From: Clostridiales bacterium
Lineage (GTDB): Bacteria > Bacillota > Clostridia > Oscillospirales > Oscillospiraceae
Reading direction: 5' to 3'
Assembly: GCA_022775085.1 (NCBI GenBank)
Contig: JALFJQ010000014.1
Location: 26,078 to 90,077 of the forward strand
Length of the DNA: 64,000 nt
The position numbers were made by a program, and so were the translations under genes. Under the pieces are notes generated by a model, which was given only the letters and a program-made list of their open reading frames with translations, had not been told where the DNA came from and searched no databases. This document shows, in pieces, positions 44,627-53,079 of this stretch. Positions within the stretch are counted from its first letter, which is position 1, and the number at the start of each line of letters is the position of its first letter.

Positions 44627-45231
44627 TCCGGGCCTTTGTGGGGGCCGGGGGAAAGACCACCCTGATCCATGAGCAGGCAGCGCGTTACCGGGCGCAAGGA
44701 AAGCGGGTGTTCGTCACCACCTCCACCCATATGTTCATCGAGCCGGACACAGTGCTGTCCGACGACTCGGAGGTGATTCTGGCGCAGCTGAACCGCACAG
44801 GCTACGTCATGGCAGGCATCCCAGAAGGTGAAAAAATCCGATCTCTCTCGTCGGAAACCTATGAACGGGTCTGTTCTTACGCGGACGTGGTGCTGCTGGA
44901 AGCCGACGGCTCTAGCCGCAAGCCTATCAAATTCCCCAACAGCACGGAACCGGTTCTATACGACAATGTGGAGGAAATCGTGGTGGTCTGCGGCTTACAG
45001 GCGATTGGAAGACCGCTCATAGAAGCTGCCCACCGGCCGGAGCAGGTGAAGGCCTGCCTTGGGGCACAGGATGACACCATCATCACATTGGAGCACATTG
45101 CGGTTTTGCTGCGAGAGGGCTATCTGCGCCCTCTGCGGAAAAGATACAAAAACGTGTCCGTGTACGCCGCCGGGGGGACGGAAGCGGAACGAAAACAGCT
45201 GCTTGCGCTGATTGATGAGGAAACAGAATGA
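44623..45231 (+). CDS. yqeC: YqeC, selenium cofactor biosynthesis protein
   Basis: A 202-residue P-loop protein: AFVGAGGKTTLIHEQA at the start, then VTTSTHMFIEPD and LLEADGSSRKPIKFPN. The start is GTG at 44623, overlapping the yqeB stop as GTGA, which indicates translational coupling. YqeC belongs to the same selenium-hydroxylase maturation set as YqeB. The next gene begins inside its stop (ATGA type). Confidence 0.93.
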   Translation: MIRAFVGAGGKTTLIHEQAARYRAQGKRVFVTTSTHMFIEPDTVLSDDSEVILAQLNRTGYVMAGIPEGEKIRSLSSETYERVCSYADVVLLEADGSSRKPIKFPNSTEPVLYDNVEEIVVVCGLQAIGRPLIEAAHRPEQVKACLGAQDDTIITLEHIAVLLREGYLRPLRKRYKNVSVYAAGGTEAERKQLLALIDEETE

Positions 45232-46127
45232 AACCAGTGACAAAAATCCAGTTTCTTGACGAAAACGGGGAGAAATTCTTCGGAGAAGGCCCCTTCCGCC
45301 TGCTGCGTCTGGTGGAGGAAACCGGCTCTCTGCGCTGCGCCGCGGCCTCCATGGGGATGGCCTACAGCAAAGCCCTGAAGCTGGTGAGTCAGGCGGAAAA
45401 AGCCCTGGGCTTCCCTCTGGCCCAGCGCAGCGTGGGCGGCAAAGACGGCGGCGGCAGCACCCTGACCCCGGAAGGGCGGGAGTTTCTCCAAAAATACGAA
45501 GCCTACCGGGATGCCTGCGTTCAGGCAAATCGGGAGTTGTACGCCCAATATTTCCCGGGAAAAACCGTGGGCTGCGTCATTATGGCCTCCGGGTTGGGAA
45601 AACGGTTCGGCGGCAACAAGCTGATGGCGGATTTTGGAGGTCAGCCCATGATTGCCCGGATTCTGGCGGCCACAGAGGGAATTTTTGACCGCCGGGTGGT
45701 AGTGACCCGGCATGAGGATGTGGCCTTGCTCTGCCGGAAACAGGGTATCGAGGTGGTGCTCCACGACCTGCCGAATCGGAATGATACTGTCCGCCTTGGT
45801 CTGGAAGCGGTGGGGAATATGGACGGCTGCCTGTTCTGTCCCGCCGATCAGCCCCTGCTGAAAAGGGATACGGTGGCGGAATTGGTGTCCGCGTGGCAGG
45901 CCAAGCCGGAATTTATCTGGCGCACCGCTTATGAAAATCAGCCCGGCGCGCCGATTCTGTTCCCCGAGTGGGCATTTGAGGAACTGCGCACCCTGCCGGA
46001 GGGCAAGGGCGGCGCATTTTTAGCAAAAAAGTATCCCGAACGGGTGCGGCTGCACCCCGTCCGGGACAGGTTGGAGCTAATCGATGTGGATACGCGGGAA
46101 ACCCTTATGGAACTGTCGGAGCAGTAG
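45228..46127 (+). CDS. ModE-type HTH fused to MocA-like nucleotidyltransferase
   Basis: A 299-residue fusion. Residues 1 to about 105 are a ModE-like winged helix: FGEGPFRLLRLVEETGSLR, AASMGMAYSKALKLVSQAEK, LTPEGREFLQKYEAYRD. From about 110 it is a MobA/MocA-type transferase with VIMASGLGKRFGGNKLMADF and LFCPADQPLLKRDTV, expected to attach CMP or a similar group to molybdopterin. The fusion may let molybdate or cofactor state influence transcription. It is the last gene of the plus-strand operon. Confidence 0.9.
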   Translation: MKPVTKIQFLDENGEKFFGEGPFRLLRLVEETGSLRCAAASMGMAYSKALKLVSQAEKALGFPLAQRSVGGKDGGGSTLTPEGREFLQKYEAYRDACVQANRELYAQYFPGKTVGCVIMASGLGKRFGGNKLMADFGGQPMIARILAATEGIFDRRVVVTRHEDVALLCRKQGIEVVLHDLPNRNDTVRLGLEAVGNMDGCLFCPADQPLLKRDTVAELVSAWQAKPEFIWRTAYENQPGAPILFPEWAFEELRTLPEGKGGAFLAKKYPERVRLHPVRDRLELIDVDTRETLMELSEQ

Positions 46128-46128
46128 C

Positions 46129-47529
46129 TTACTGCTCCGCTTTTTCTTTGGGCAGCAGGATGTTCAAAAGAATTGCCACCATAGCGGCGGGGACGATGCC
46201 GGAGCCGCCGAAGATCAGCCGCACCGCCTCGGGTGCCTGAGCAAGGATGCCGCTGTTGGCGCCCATACCGTAGCCCACGCCCAGCGCCACAGACACGATG
46301 GACAGGTTCCGGGCCGTCAGCGGCTCCTTGGTGATGAGCTGAATGCCGCTGATGACGATGGAGGAGAACATCATCACCGCCGCGCCGCCCAGCACGGACT
46401 GGGGCATGATGGACACCAGCGCCCCCAGCTTGGGGCACAGGCCGCACAGGATCAGGAACACCGCGCCGGTGGCGAGGGCAAAGCGGTTGACCACCTTGGT
46501 CATGGCAACCAGGCCCACATTCTGGCTGAAGGAGGTGTTGGGCAACACGCCGAACAGGGCGGCGAAGGAAGAACCGATGCCATCACAGATGACACCGCCG
46601 GACAGCTCTTTGTCGGTAGCCTCCCGGCCAAGACCGCCCTCCATGACGCCGGAGATGTCGCCCACGGTCTCTACGGCGGTGACCACGAACATAATGAGCA
46701 CCGGAATGATGGCCCGCAGGTCAAACACAGGCTTTACCGGCATCAGCTTGGGAATTTCAAACCAGGAAGCGTCGGCAACCTTGCTCCAATTCAGCACCCA
46801 TGCTTTCGTGTACTCCACGCCCTCGGCGGTGACCCCGGTGGTGGGCAGCACAAGACCCATGATGAAAGCAGCAACATAGCCGCATAGAATGCCGAGCAGA
46901 ATGGCGGAGGAACTGGCGAAGCCCTTTGTTCCGTGCTTGAATACCAGGATCATCACCAGCACGAAAACCGCCAGCAGCAGATTTTCCATGGAGCCAAAGT
47001 CCTTAGCGGTGTTGCCGCCGCCGAAGGAGTTGATGCCCACGGAAATCAGGCTCAGGCCGATGGACATGACCACGGTGCCGGTGACCACGGCGGGGAAGAA
47101 TTTCCGCAGAGGCTTCAGGAAGAAGCCCAGCACGCTCTCAAACAGGCCGCCGATGATGGAAGCGCCCATGATGGCGCCATAGGCGATGACACCGCCGCCC
47201 ATGGTGGCCGCAACACTGTTGAATACCCCGATGAAACCGGAGGAGGTGCCCATGATGATGGGGACCTTGCCGCCGATGGGGCCGATGGAGAACAGCTGAA
47301 CGAGGGTGACGATGCCTGCCACCAGCATGGCGTTTTGCAGCAGGTGCAGCTGCAATCCGGAGAATTCCCCGCCGGACAGGCCGCAGGCGCCGGTGATGAT
47401 GAGAAGCGGCGTCAGGTTGCCCACGAACATGGCAAGCACGTGCTGCAGGCCCAGGGGGATGGCCTGCTTCAGGGGCATTTTGCCGTCCAGCTGGAAAGCG
47501 GCTTCGGACAGACGGTAGGTCGTTTTCAT
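46129..47529 (-). CDS. NCS2 nucleobase permease (xanthine/uracil type)
   Basis: A 466-residue membrane transporter with about 13-14 hydrophobic segments. It starts with PLKQAIPLGLQHVLAMFVGN and carries the NCS2 signature around TSFSQNVGLVAMTKVVNRFA. The start at 47529 follows AGAGAGG; a longer in-frame extension would run antisense through xpt and is rejected. It is divergent from xpt, so xanthine or a related purine is the likely substrate. Confidence 0.92.
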   Translation of the reverse strand: MKTTYRLSEAAFQLDGKMPLKQAIPLGLQHVLAMFVGNLTPLLIITGACGLSGGEFSGLQLHLLQNAMLVAGIVTLVQLFSIGPIGGKVPIIMGTSSGFIGVFNSVAATMGGGVIAYGAIMGASIIGGLFESVLGFFLKPLRKFFPAVVTGTVVMSIGLSLISVGINSFGGGNTAKDFGSMENLLLAVFVLVMILVFKHGTKGFASSSAILLGILCGYVAAFIMGLVLPTTGVTAEGVEYTKAWVLNWSKVADASWFEIPKLMPVKPVFDLRAIIPVLIMFVVTAVETVGDISGVMEGGLGREATDKELSGGVICDGIGSSFAALFGVLPNTSFSQNVGLVAMTKVVNRFALATGAVFLILCGLCPKLGALVSIMPQSVLGGAAVMMFSSIVISGIQLITKEPLTARNLSIVSVALGVGYGMGANSGILAQAPEAVRLIFGGSGIVPAAMVAILLNILLPKEKAEQ

Positions 47530-47629
47530 GAAAAAACCTCTCTTTCTATGATTTAACCAGTATAGCATCCCGGACGCTGTGTGTAAATTGCCGAAAATGC
47601 AGAATGTTCGACTTTTTTCGAGAAAACAA

Positions 47630-47658
47630 CTGACAATTTGACAGGAGTGTGCTATAAT
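47630..47658 (+). promoter_or_regulatory. predicted promoter of xpt
   Basis: CTGACA and TATAAT are separated by 17 bases. The leader to the ATG is only about 20 bases, so no purine riboswitch can fit. Confidence 0.7.
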
Positions 47659-47685
47659 GCTTCCTAACTTTGGGAGGTGTTCGCA

Positions 47686-48267
47686 ATGAACTTTTTGGAA
47701 CAGAGAATCGCGAAGGACGGAATTGTAAAACCCGGCAATGTTTTGAAGGTGGACAGCTTTCTGAACCATCAGATGGACATTGCTCTGATGGAGGAGATCG
47801 GCCGGGAATTTCACCGCCGGTTTGCCGATAAGCCCATTACCAAGGTGCTGACCATCGAGGCCTCCGGCATCGGCATTGCCTGCTTTGCGGCAAAGGAATT
47901 CGGCGTGCCCATGGTGTTTGCCAAGAAATCCAAGTCCATCAATATCGAGGGCGAGATGTACATTGCTGAGGTGGAATCCTTCACCCACAAGAATAAGAAC
48001 CAGATCATTGTGTCCAAGAAGTTCCTGAGCAGTGAGGATCATCTTCTGATTATCGATGATTTTCTCGCCAACGGCTGCGCCTTACAGGGTCTGATTTCCA
48101 TTGCGGAGGCGGCTGGGGCCACTGTGGAGGGCCTGGGCATCGTTATTGAGAAAGGCTTCCAGATCGGCGGCAAGGTCATCCGGAATCTGGGTTATCGGCT
48201 GGAATCTCTGGCCATTGTGGACGCCATGGACCCGGACACCGGCACCATCACCTTCCGGGAGCAGTAA
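47686..48267 (+). CDS. xpt: xanthine phosphoribosyltransferase
   Basis: Converts xanthine and PRPP to XMP for purine salvage. The 193-residue protein has the family start [33 protein letters not shown], and the PRPP loop [23 protein letters not shown] lies seven bases before the ATG at 47686. It is divergent from the xanthine-type permease and close to the molybdenum hydroxylase, so imported xanthine can be salvaged or oxidised. Confidence 0.96.
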   Translation: MNFLEQRIAKDGIVKPGNVLKVDSFLNHQMDIALMEEIGREFHRRFADKPITKVLTIEASGIGIACFAAKEFGVPMVFAKKSKSINIEGEMYIAEVESFTHKNKNQIIVSKKFLSSEDHLLIIDDFLANGCALQGLISIAEAAGATVEGLGIVIEKGFQIGGKVIRNLGYRLESLAIVDAMDPDTGTITFREQ

Positions 48268-48271
48268 AGAT

Positions 48272-48307
48272 AGTTCCCCCGGTGCCCCAACCGGGGGACT
48301 GTGATTT
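48272..48307 (+). terminator. terminator after xpt
   Basis: Stem AGTTCCCCCGGT/ACCGGGGGACT with loop GCCCCA, then GTGATTTT. It abuts the start of the next gene. Confidence 0.75.
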
Positions 48308-48311
48308 TACT

Positions 48312-48851
48312 ATGAAAAAGATCGACTATACCTTAATCCGCAGTCCCCGGAAAACCATCTCCATCCAGCTTTCGCCGGTTGGGGAGGTGGTGGTGCGGGC
48401 ACCCAACCGGATGGCGAAGCGGGACATTGAACGCTTTGTGGAGAGTAAGCGCGGCTGGATCGAAGGACATCTTGAAAAGCTGCCAGTGGCACAGCCCAAG
48501 CTGACCGACACCGAATTGCGGGATCTTGCCCGCCACGCGAAGGAAGTTCTGTCGGAAATTGCGGCCCACTACGCGCCGCTGGTAGGGGTGGACTATGGGC
48601 GCATTACCATCCGCGCCCAGCGCACCCGCTGGGGCAGCTGCTCGGCACAGGGGAATCTGAATTTCAACTGTCTGCTGATGCTGACTCCTGATGATGTGAT
48701 GGAGTATGTGGTGGTGCATGAACTGTGCCACAGGAAGGAAATGAATCACTCCACCCGGTTCTGGGCGGAGGTGGAGCGGGTTCTGCCGGACTACCGCCGG
48801 AGCCGCCAATGGCTGAAGGAAAATGGCAGCGGACTGATTTGCAGATTATAG
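48312..48851 (+). CDS. YgjP-like (DUF45) zinc metallopeptidase
   Basis: A 179-residue soluble protein with the metallopeptidase motif VVHELCHRKEMNHSTRFW and the preceding TRWGSCSAQGNLNFN, both typical of the YgjP/DUF45 family. The ATG at 48312 is used; a ribosome site is weak and overlaps the terminator arm (GGGGGA). A role is not established; the family is linked to protein turnover by fold only. Confidence 0.87.
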   Translation: MKKIDYTLIRSPRKTISIQLSPVGEVVVRAPNRMAKRDIERFVESKRGWIEGHLEKLPVAQPKLTDTELRDLARHAKEVLSEIAAHYAPLVGVDYGRITIRAQRTRWGSCSAQGNLNFNCLLMLTPDDVMEYVVVHELCHRKEMNHSTRFWAEVERVLPDYRRSRQWLKENGSGLICRL

Positions 48852-48854
48852 TTA

Positions 48855-48883
48855 TTGACATATGTCAGAAATGGCGGTATACT
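48855..48883 (+). promoter_or_regulatory. promoter of the DUF134-NifX gene with overlapping palindrome
   Basis: TTGACA and TATACT are separated by 17 bases. The perfect palindrome TGACATATGTCA at 48856-48867 overlaps the -35 and is identical to the one at 7088. A DNA-binding protein there would block transcription. Confidence 0.75.
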
Positions 48884-48907
48884 GTATTTGACGAGGAGGC
48901 GCGAGAA

Positions 48908-49678
48908 ATGCCACGGCCCAAAAAGTGCAGACGAGTCTGCGAATTTCCCCAGACCCTTGGCTTTGCCCCGGAGAATCCGGCGGAGACGGCCCGACCGGTG
49001 ACTCTGACGGTGGAGGAGTACGAGACCATCCGGCTCATTGACAAGGAGGATCTGTCTCAGGAGGAATGCGGGGAGATCATGCAGGTGGCCCGCACCACGG
49101 TGCAGCAGATCTACGCCAGTGCGAGGAAAAAGCTGGCTCAGGTGCTGGTGGAGGGACTTCCCCTGCGAATTGCGGGGGGAGACTATGCGTTGTGCACCGG
49201 CCGGGAGGGAATGTGCGCCGGCCGCGCCTGCTATAAGCGGGCTTTCAGTCAAAACTATGGAAAACCGAAAGGGGAACACACTATGCGTGTTGCGGTAACT
49301 TACGAAAACGGAGATATTTTCCAGCATTTTGGCCATACGGAGCAGTTCAAGGTCTACGACATCGAGGATGGAAAGATCGTTTCCTCCGAGATCGTGGACA
49401 CCAACGGCAGCGGCCACGGTGCTCTGGCGGGCGTGCTGGACGCTCTCCATGTGGATGCCCTGATCTGCGGCGGCATTGGCGGCGGTGCCCAGATGGCACT
49501 GGCTCAGGCGGGTATCCGTCTCTACGGCGGCGTGTTCGGCAGCGCCGACGCGGCGGCTCAGGCCCTGGCGGAGGGGAAGCTGGAATTTAACCCCGCCGTC
49601 CGGTGCGATCACCACGACCATCACGACGCAGGTCACTCCTGCGGCTCCCACGGCTGCGGCAGCCATACCTGCGGTTAA
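48908..49678 (+). CDS. DUF134 DNA-binding domain fused to NifX/NifB-type domain
   Basis: A 256-residue fusion. The N-terminal DUF134 part has RPKKCRRVCEFPQTLGFAPE, then a sigma-like HTH (DLSQEECGEIMQVARTTVQQ) and a Cys cluster, CTGREGMCAGRACYK. The second part is a dinitrogenase iron-molybdenum cofactor-type domain (VAVTYENGDIFQHFGHTEQF). The tail is His/Cys-rich (CDHHDHHDAGHSC, then GSHGCGSHTCG) and should bind metal. GAGGAGG lies upstream of the ATG. It may be a metal- or redox-responsive regulator that binds its own promoter. Confidence 0.9.
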   Translation: MPRPKKCRRVCEFPQTLGFAPENPAETARPVTLTVEEYETIRLIDKEDLSQEECGEIMQVARTTVQQIYASARKKLAQVLVEGLPLRIAGGDYALCTGREGMCAGRACYKRAFSQNYGKPKGEHTMRVAVTYENGDIFQHFGHTEQFKVYDIEDGKIVSSEIVDTNGSGHGALAGVLDALHVDALICGGIGGGAQMALAQAGIRLYGGVFGSADAAAQALAEGKLEFNPAVRCDHHDHHDAGHSCGSHGCGSHTCG

Positions 49679-49680
49679 TC

Positions 49681-49719
49681 GAAAAGCCCTGAGAGGGAAA
49701 TCCTCTCGGGGCTTTTCTT
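49681..49719 (+). terminator. terminator after the DUF134-NifX gene
   Basis: Stem GAAAAGCCC...GGGGCTTTTC with inner GAGAGG/CCTCTC, followed by TTA. Confidence 0.8.
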
Positions 49720-49720
49720 A

Positions 49721-49749
49721 TTGCAATCCGGCAAAAAGGGTAGTATGAT
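49721..49749 (+). promoter_or_regulatory. predicted promoter of the MoxR-VWA pair
   Basis: TTGCAA and TATGAT are separated by 17 bases, directly after the terminator. Confidence 0.6.
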
Positions 49750-49781
49750 AGGCATAACGATTTTGCGCGGAGGCGGCAGAT

Positions 49782-50720
49782 ATGGAAGAGAAACAGGAAA
49801 CCAGCCGGAAAATACTGGATTTTTTGGAGCAGGAGGGAGTTAACCCGGAAATTTTGAAGGAAATCCGGGCCTTTTTGGAGGCGCATCCTGCGGGGGAGCC
49901 TGACCGAATCCCAACGCCAAGGTATGCCTATTATGGACGTGAGGTCTGGGAACAGGCTTTGACGGCGGTGCTTTGCGGCAAGAATCTGCTGCTGGCTGGC
50001 GGCAAGGCCACGGGTAAAAATGTGCTTGCACAGAATCTGGCGGCCCTGTTCCTGCGGCCCATGTGGAATATTTCTCTGCACGTGAACACCGACGCCGCCG
50101 CCTTAGTGGGCACCGACACCTTTCGGGACGGGGCCGTGACCTTCCGGCCCGGCCCGGTGTATCAGTGCGGCGCTCAGGGCGGCTTCGGCGTGCTGGACGA
50201 GATCAATATGGCGAAAAATGAGGCATTGGCGGTGATGCACGCGGTGCTGGACTTCCGCCGCAGCATAGATGTGCCGGGCTACGGTAGCCTGGAACTGCGC
50301 CCGGAGACCCGCTTTCTTGCCACCATGAACTACGGCTACGCCGGAACACGGGAAATGAACGAGGCGCTGGCCTCCCGGTTCACGGTCATCGCCATGCCCA
50401 CCATCTCTCAGGAGAATCTGGAGCGGCTGCTCAGCGAGCAGTACCCCAGTCTGAACCGAAAGACCCGGGGCCTGCTGGCGGGGCTGTTCTTTGACCTGAA
50501 CAAAAAGTGCCAGAATTCGGAGATTTCCACCCGGGCGCTGGATTTGCGGGGCCTGCTGGATGCCATCGACCTGATGGGGCTGGGTCTGGCCCCCGCCGCC
50601 GCCCTGGATATGGGCATCACCAACAAGAGCTTTGACCCCTACGAGCGTCAGCTGATTCATGACATGATTGCCGCCCGCATCCCCGCAAAGCTCCGCTGCG
50701 ATCAGGTGTTTGACCGATGA
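49782..50720 (+). CDS. MoxR-type AAA+ ATPase
   Basis: A 312-residue AAA+ protein of the MoxR/NorQ type. The P-loop is LLLAGGKATGKNVLAQNLA, with Asn after the Lys where Thr or Ser is usual. Walker B is GGFGVLDEINMAKNEALAV, followed by FLATMNYGYAGTREMNEALA and the arginine-finger SRFTVIAMP. Such ATPases act with VWA proteins to remodel or metallate a target enzyme. The next gene overlaps by ATGA and encodes the VWA partner. The target is unknown. Confidence 0.9.
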   Translation: MEEKQETSRKILDFLEQEGVNPEILKEIRAFLEAHPAGEPDRIPTPRYAYYGREVWEQALTAVLCGKNLLLAGGKATGKNVLAQNLAALFLRPMWNISLHVNTDAAALVGTDTFRDGAVTFRPGPVYQCGAQGGFGVLDEINMAKNEALAVMHAVLDFRRSIDVPGYGSLELRPETRFLATMNYGYAGTREMNEALASRFTVIAMPTISQENLERLLSEQYPSLNRKTRGLLAGLFFDLNKKCQNSEISTRALDLRGLLDAIDLMGLGLAPAAALDMGITNKSFDPYERQLIHDMIAARIPAKLRCDQVFDR

Positions 50721-52402
50721 ACGGGGACGAATTCGGCGCGGCGGGCCGCCGTGCCCTGAATCAGGTGTGGAACGGCGCGGGGGAGTACGGCTTTACCCCG
50801 GTGTTCGTGGCCAATACTCTGTATATGAACACCATTTCCGGGCTGGCGGAGGCCTTTTTTGGCAGGGAAGCCCTGCAGGCTCTGTTCGACCGGTGGGCAG
50901 GGGACGAATGGCAGGGAACCTATGACCGCTTTGCCTGGGTGCTGATCGAATCGGAAATGTACCGCCGCAATGTGGAGGACAGGCCCGCATTAGAAGAACT
51001 GCGGGTTTCTTACGCCCGGCTTTTTCTGGATTCTCTGGAACGGCGCTCCCGTTCGGAGAACATGGCGAAGGCCATGCTCTGTGAGTCCATCCAGCGTGCC
51101 CACTGGCGGGAAGCGGAGGGGGACAGTCCCGGCTTTCTGCTTCCCAAGGAAGCCAAGCTGTACGCGGAAGTAAGATCCTCCGCAGACCTTGCCCCGGAGG
51201 AACTGGAAAATCGGATTATGTCCCTTTTAAAGGATTATTTCGGCTTCAAAGGGAAACCAAAACGGAGAATAATCATAAAAACACCCCATTTTCTATCCAA
51301 TCTTCTGCCCCAGCGGAAAAGTGACGACCTGCAGCCCCAGCGGTTTGAAAACGCCATCCTGTCGGAGATGGAAACTGGGGAGCGCAGAAGGGTAGGGTGG
51401 AGCGGCCGCCACGCCGGCGGCGCGGATGCTCTGGCCTACGCTGAAGGCTGTTTTGGACGCTGCCGCTATTCGCCCAATCGGCTGGAAGAAATTCGCACTC
51501 AGCTGTGTACCGGCGCCCACGCAGGCTGCGACGTGTGGTTCACCGATGGGCGGCCATCGGAAATCAGTCGGGGGGACTCTCGCCATGTGGCGGCGGAAGC
51601 AGCCCGCCAGCAGAAAAAGAACAAACAGCATTACTTGGACAATGCTGCCATGTACGACGGCCAGATTCGCCGGATTCAGAGAGACATCGGCAGCAGCCTG
51701 TGTTCGAAGATCATCCCCCGTTCAGAACCGGCCCGAAGCGGCAGCCTTGACAGCACAAGGGTGTGGCGCGCGCCTGTTTTGGGGGACAACCGGGTGTTTC
51801 TCCGGGCGGAGGAATTGCCCATCCCCGCCATGTCGGTGCTGATCCTGCTGGACGCCTCGGCCTCCCGGATGTACCATCAGGAGGTCATCGCGGCACAGGC
51901 CTACATTCTGGCGGAGGCTCTGCGGGGCCTGCGGGTGCCGGTGCAGGTGGAGAGTTTCTGCTCCATAAGGGGCGTGACGGTTTTTAATCGGCTGGTGCCT
52001 TTTTCCGCGGAAAGCTCCCGGAATGTGTTCCGCTACTTTGCCGCCGGGTGGAACCGGGACGGGCTGGCTCTGCGCATGGCGGACTTTACCATGAAGCCTG
52101 TCCGCACCGAGAGGAAGCTGGTGATTCTGCTCACCGACGCCAACCCCAATGACAGCGTCCCTCTGAGCCGCCCGGGAAAGCTGCCCGTGCCCTACGAGGA
52201 GAGAAACGGCGTGGAGGACGCGGCCGCTGAGGTATCCCGCCTGCGGCGAAACGGCTGCCGGGTGGGAGCTGTATTCTTCGGCAGCGGTGTAAATTTTCCC
52301 AACGCCGAGAAGATTTACGGAAATCATGTGGTGCGCATCCGGGATATGGAGGAATTCGCCGCCGCCGCGGCGGAGCTGATCCGCATGGAGGCGGGACAAT
52401 AA
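50717..52402 (+). CDS. VWA-domain protein (NorD/CobT type)
   Basis: A 561-residue soluble protein. The C-terminal VWA domain (about 370-561) has the metal-binding motif LILLDASASRMYHQE (DxSxS), RDGLALRMADF and LVILLTDANPNDS. The N-terminal half is helical, and a basic middle joins the two. It overlaps the MoxR-type gene by four bases, so both are made together. By analogy with NorQ/NorD and CobS/CobT pairs, it may bind a metalloenzyme and help insert its metal; no specific client is visible. Confidence 0.88.
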   Translation: MNGDEFGAAGRRALNQVWNGAGEYGFTPVFVANTLYMNTISGLAEAFFGREALQALFDRWAGDEWQGTYDRFAWVLIESEMYRRNVEDRPALEELRVSYARLFLDSLERRSRSENMAKAMLCESIQRAHWREAEGDSPGFLLPKEAKLYAEVRSSADLAPEELENRIMSLLKDYFGFKGKPKRRIIIKTPHFLSNLLPQRKSDDLQPQRFENAILSEMETGERRRVGWSGRHAGGADALAYAEGCFGRCRYSPNRLEEIRTQLCTGAHAGCDVWFTDGRPSEISRGDSRHVAAEAARQQKKNKQHYLDNAAMYDGQIRRIQRDIGSSLCSKIIPRSEPARSGSLDSTRVWRAPVLGDNRVFLRAEELPIPAMSVLILLDASASRMYHQEVIAAQAYILAEALRGLRVPVQVESFCSIRGVTVFNRLVPFSAESSRNVFRYFAAGWNRDGLALRMADFTMKPVRTERKLVILLTDANPNDSVPLSRPGKLPVPYEERNGVEDAAAEVSRLRRNGCRVGAVFFGSGVNFPNAEKIYGNHVVRIRDMEEFAAAAAELIRMEAGQ

Positions 52403-52407
52403 ACACA

Positions 52408-52440
52408 AACGCACAGACCTCGGCAGGTCTGTGCGTTTTC
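52408..52440. terminator. terminator between the VWA gene and the GNAT gene
   Basis: Perfect stem CGCACAGACCT/AGGTCTGTGCG with loop CGGC, then TTTTC; it serves the convergent genes. Confidence 0.88.
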
Positions 52441-52923
52441 TCATAAGGTCAGCCGCATCTGATACCAGATTACATCCCCATGGGTGGATTGGGAAATGCC
52501 CTCGCTGACAAAGCCAAATTTTGCGTAGTAGGGAACCAATTTCTCCTTACAGGTCAGCACCAGCCCCTTGCGGCCCTGTGCCTTGGCCTGCCTGATAACG
52601 TGTTCCAGCAGTTTCCCGGCGCAGCCTTGGCGGCGGTAATCGGGGTGCGTGTCCACGCCGAAAATCATCTGCCATGCTCCGTTTTCATCGTGGAGTGCGG
52701 CGTTGTCGTACATGTCGTCCTGTAGGTCTGGTTCATTGGTGACCAGACCGTTTACGAAAGAGACAATGGTTTCCCCGTTCATGAGCACCCAGAAGTGATT
52801 TGGATATGCTTCCAGCCGCCGGGCAAAGCTGGCTTCCGTTGCCGCCTCGGCAGCGGGGAAGCAGACGGCTTCCAGCTGGGCAATCGCGGGCAAGTCCGCC
52901 ATAGTCGCTGTGCGGATTTCCAA
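52441..52923 (-). CDS. GNAT-family acetyltransferase
   Basis: A 160-residue acyl-CoA transferase fold: EIRTATMADLPAIAQLEAVC at the start, FGVDTHPDYRRQGCAGKLLE as the acetyl-CoA loop, and KLVPYYAKFGFVSEGIS near the end. Residues match the arylalkylamine-type GNAT group only loosely. The substrate is unknown. It is probably transcribed alone, between a shared terminator and two palindromic repeats. Confidence 0.9.
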   Translation of the reverse strand: MEIRTATMADLPAIAQLEAVCFPAAEAATEASFARRLEAYPNHFWVLMNGETIVSFVNGLVTNEPDLQDDMYDNAALHDENGAWQMIFGVDTHPDYRRQGCAGKLLEHVIRQAKAQGRKGLVLTCKEKLVPYYAKFGFVSEGISQSTHGDVIWYQMRLTL

Positions 52924-52952
52924 AATATATCTTCCTTTCCCAATAGAAAAAT

Positions 52953-52991
52953 GTCATTCCGAGCCAGTGCGCACACTGGCGTGGGAATCCG
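52953..52991 (-). repeat. interspersed palindromic repeat, family A copy 6
   Basis: Begins GTCATTCCG and ends GGGAATCCG, centre CCAGTG/CACTGG. It pairs in opposite orientation with copy 7. Confidence 0.75.
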
Positions 52992-53027
52992 TTCTCCTTG
53001 AAGAATGACGATCACTTGCCGGGGATA

Positions 53028-53070
53028 CGGATTGCCACACCAGTGACATCGGTCACTGGTTCGCAATGAC
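53028..53070 (+). repeat. interspersed palindromic repeat, family A copy 7
   Basis: Ends CGGATTGCCAC and CGCAATGAC; the centre stem CCAGTGA/TCACTGG is longer than in the other copies. Confidence 0.85.
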
Positions 53071-53079
53071 ACGTATTAT

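Noticed and set aside
46129..48042. A longer permease with about 170 extra N-terminal residues
   Set aside because: The extension runs antisense through xpt and lacks membrane-protein character; AGAGAGG before 47529 supports the shorter start.
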